Shown here piece after piece: positions 61,881-64,000 of a DNA stretch of 64,000 nt. The position numbers and the translations under genes were made by a program. Origin of the DNA: Megaustenia siamemsis (Eukaryota; Mollusca; Gastropoda; Stylommatophora; Ariophantidae); assembly GCA_032433765.1 (NCBI GenBank), contig JAVIAB010000157.1, positions 62,001-126,000 on the forward strand. Reading direction: 5' to 3'. The number at the start of each line of letters is the position of its first letter. Position 1 is the first letter of the stretch. Below the pieces are notes generated by a model that was given only the letters and a program-made list of their open reading frames with translations, made no database searches and was not told where the DNA came from.

Positions 61881-61905
61881 ATACACAACGACTAACCTCT
61901 TTTAC

Positions 61906-61963
61906 TTGAAATAAACACAATCTGAGAGAACTTCCTTGTTGGCTGCTCCAACGTTCACATCAG
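61906..61963 (-). other. Candidate 58-bp minus-strand exon between two arrays
   Basis: Minus strand: acceptor-like 'ctgtctgtgacagcag' (AG at plus 61965-61964), a frame reading 'DVNVGAANKEVLSDCVYF', and donor 'ttcaa|gtaaaag'. Short, and the pyrimidine tract overlaps repeat sequence. It may belong to the same minus-strand gene as 53894-55163, but this is unproven. Confidence 0.25.
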
Positions 61964-61967
61964 CTGC

Positions 61968-64000
61968 TGTCACAGACAGCTTCCGTTCATTAGGTGGAGA
62001 GACAGCTTCCGTTCATTTGGTGATAGAGACAGCTTCCGTTCATTTGGTGATAGAGACAGCTTCCGTTCATTTGGTGATAGAGACAGCTTCCGTTCATTTG
62101 GTGATAGAGACAGCTTCCGTTCATTTGGTGGAGAGACAGCTTCCGTTCATTTGGTGATAGAGACAGCTTCCGTTCATTTGGTGGAGAGACAATTTCGGTT
62201 CATTTGGTGATACAGACAGCTTCCGTTCATTTGGTGGAGAGACAGCTTCCGTTCATTTGGTGATAGAGACAGCTTCCGTTCATTTGGTGATAGAGACAGC
62301 TTCCGTTCATTTGGTGATAGAGACAGCTTCCGTTCATTTGGTGGAGAGACAGCTTCCGTTCATTTGGTGGAGAGACAGCTTCCGTTCATTTGGTGATAGA
62401 GACAGCTTCCGTTCATTTGGTGATAGAGACAGCTTCCGTTCATTTGGTGATAGAGACAGCTTCCGTTCATTTGGTGATAGAGACAGCTTCCGTTCATTTG
62501 GTGGAGAGACAGCGTCTGTTCATTTGGTGGAGAGACAGCTTCCGTTCATTTGGTGGAGAGACAGCTTCGTTCATTTGGTGATAGAGACAGCTTCCGTTCA
62601 TTTGGTGGAGAGACAGCTTCCGTTCATTTGGTGATAGAGACGGCTTCCGTTCATTTGGTGATAGAGACAGCTTCCGTTCATTTGGTGGAGAGACAGCTTC
62701 CCTTCATTTGGTGATAGAGACAGCTTCCATTCATTAGGTGGAGAGACAGCTTCCGTTCATTTGGTGATAGAGACGGCTTCCGTTCATTAGGTGGAGAGAC
62801 AGCTTCCGTTCATTTGGTGATAGAGACAGCTTCCGTTCATTAGGTGGAGAGACAGCTTCTGTTCATTTGGTGATAGAGACGGCTTCCGTTCATTTGGTGA
62901 TAGAGACAGCTTCCGTTCATTTGGTGATAGAGACAGCTTCCGTTCATTTGGTGGACAGACAGCTTCCGTTTATTTGATAATAGAGACAGCTTCCGTTCAT
63001 TTGGTGATAGAGACAGCTTCCGTTCATTTGGTGATAGAGACAGCTTCCGTTCATTTGGTGGACAGACAGCTTCCGTTCATTTGGTGATAGAGACAGCTTC
63101 CGTTCATTTGGTGGACAGACAGCTTCCGTTCATTTGATAATAGAGACAGCTTCCGTTCATTTGGTGATAGAGACAGCTTCCGTTCATTTGGTGATAGAGA
63201 CAGCTTCCGTTCATTTGGTGGAGAGAAGCTTCCGTTCATTTGGTGGAGAGAAGCTTCCGTTCATTTGGTGATAGAGACAGCTTCCGTTCATTTGTGGAGA
63301 GAAAGCTTCCGTTCATTTGGTGATAGAGACAGCTTCCGTTCATTTGGTGGAGAGACAGCTTCCGTTCATTTGGTGATAGAGACAGCTTCCGTTCATTTGG
63401 TGGAGAGACAGCTTCCGTTCATTTGGTGATAGAGACAGCTTCCGTTCATTTGGTGGAGAGACAGCTTCCGTTCATTTGGTGGAGAGACAGCTTCCGTTCA
63501 TTTGGTGATAGAGACAGCTTCCGTTCATTTGGTGATAGAGACAGCTTCCGTTCATTTGGTGGAGAGACAGCGTCTGTTCATTTGGTGGAGAGACAGCTTC
63601 CGTTCATTTGGTGATAGAGACAGCTTCCGTTCATTTGGTGATAGAGACAGCTTCCGTTCATTTGGTGATAGAGACAGCTTCCGTTCATTTGGTGGAGAGA
63701 CAGCTTCTGTTCATTTGGTGATAGAGACGGCTTCCGTTCATTTGGTGGAGAGACAGCTTCTGTTCATTTGGTGATAGAGACAGCTTCCGTTCATTTGGTG
63801 GAGAGAAAGCTTCCGTTCATTTGGTGATAGAGACAGCTTCCGTTCATTTGGTGGAGAGACAGCTTCTGTTCATTTGGTGATAGAGACGCTTCCGTTCATT
63901 TGGTGATAGAGACAGCTTCCGTTCATTTGGTGGAGAGACAGCTTCCGTTCATTTGATATAGAGACAGCTTCCGTTCATTAGGTGGAGAGACAGCTTCCGT
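61968..64000. repeat. 26/27-bp minisatellite running off the window
   Basis: Units 'gacagcttccgttcatttgg' plus 'tgatagag' (27 bp) or 'tggagag' (26 bp), about 76 copies, the two kinds mixed in clusters. Shared words between the pol-III-free units and any element were not seen. Open frames (61936, 62257, 62390, 63423, 63502) are repeat echoes. Confidence 0.95.

Noticed and set aside
59971..61920. 649-, 629- and 512-codon minus-strand ORFs (Val/Cys/Ser-rich)
   Set aside because: They arise from a 6/12-bp simple repeat without stop triplets; three overlapping frames are open at once.
1..64000. CRISPR arrays
   Set aside because: Many direct repeats of 24-41 bp, but they are head-to-tail with no unique spacers and no cas genes; the genome is animal.
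1..64000. Telomeric or rDNA repeats
   Set aside because: No TTAGGG-type tract and no rRNA-like sequence noticed among the arrays.

Overview
This window reads as nuclear DNA of an animal, most likely a mollusc and possibly a gastropod. That is an inference from spliced genes, a rhodopsin-like GPCR, several non-LTR retrotransposon families, tRNA-derived SINEs and AT-rich minisatellites; nothing here fixes the species. By my boundary estimates about four fifths of the 64 kb is tandem repeat, in roughly thirty unrelated families (periods from 6 to 74 bp, mostly 24-41) that abut almost end to end. The largest is a 17 kb array of a 34-bp unit (12.09-29.10 kb) with a higher-order structure near 3-3.7 kb.

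Layout. 0-7 kb: 32-, 37-, 26- and 25-bp arrays. 7.0-7.25 kb: a decayed exon-like island. 7.3-10.35 kb: a 37-bp array cut by a SINE with a target-site duplication (TSD). 10.35-11.7 kb: a 68-bp array. 11.7-12.1 kb: an antisense LINE 3' fragment. 12.1-29.1 kb: the giant array. 29.2-35.7 kb: 25-, 40-, 31/34-, 32- and 26-bp arrays. 35.7-40.3 kb: a G-rich minisatellite whose units carry a splice-donor motif, split by an antisense I-like LINE (RT plus RNase H) with a 12-bp TSD. 41.28-47.46 kb: a nested structure in which an antisense LINE with an 11-bp TSD contains a SINE that runs into a 3.8 kb 41-bp satellite, and a 60-bp array made from the LINE's own RT 'YLG' motif. 47.5-48.5 kb: the GPCR exon. 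48.7-53.5 kb: more arrays and two LINE fragments. 53.9-55.2 kb: candidate minus-strand exons of a membrane protein. 55.5-55.9 kb: a SINE with an 11-bp TSD. 56.0-56.1 kb: a candidate plus-strand exon. 56.1-64 kb: arrays and a plus-strand LINE fragment.

The host genes are sparse. The best is a seven-transmembrane receptor on the plus strand (47511-48485), whose reading frame is broken at three places, one a T6 homopolymer; assembly error or pseudogene are both possible. A second gene, on the minus strand, ends tail-to-tail with it: its last exon (53894-54180) has a good splice acceptor, one transmembrane helix and a short basic tail. Most other non-repetitive islands between arrays carry splice-site consensus next to protein-like reading frames, so the arrays probably fill introns and intergenic space and run almost to the exon edges.

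I found no CRISPR array, rRNA, free-standing tRNA or microbial gene. The most interesting material is mechanistic: minisatellites that can be traced to a seed (a LINE RT codon block, a SINE 3' tail, perhaps an exon's 5' splice site).
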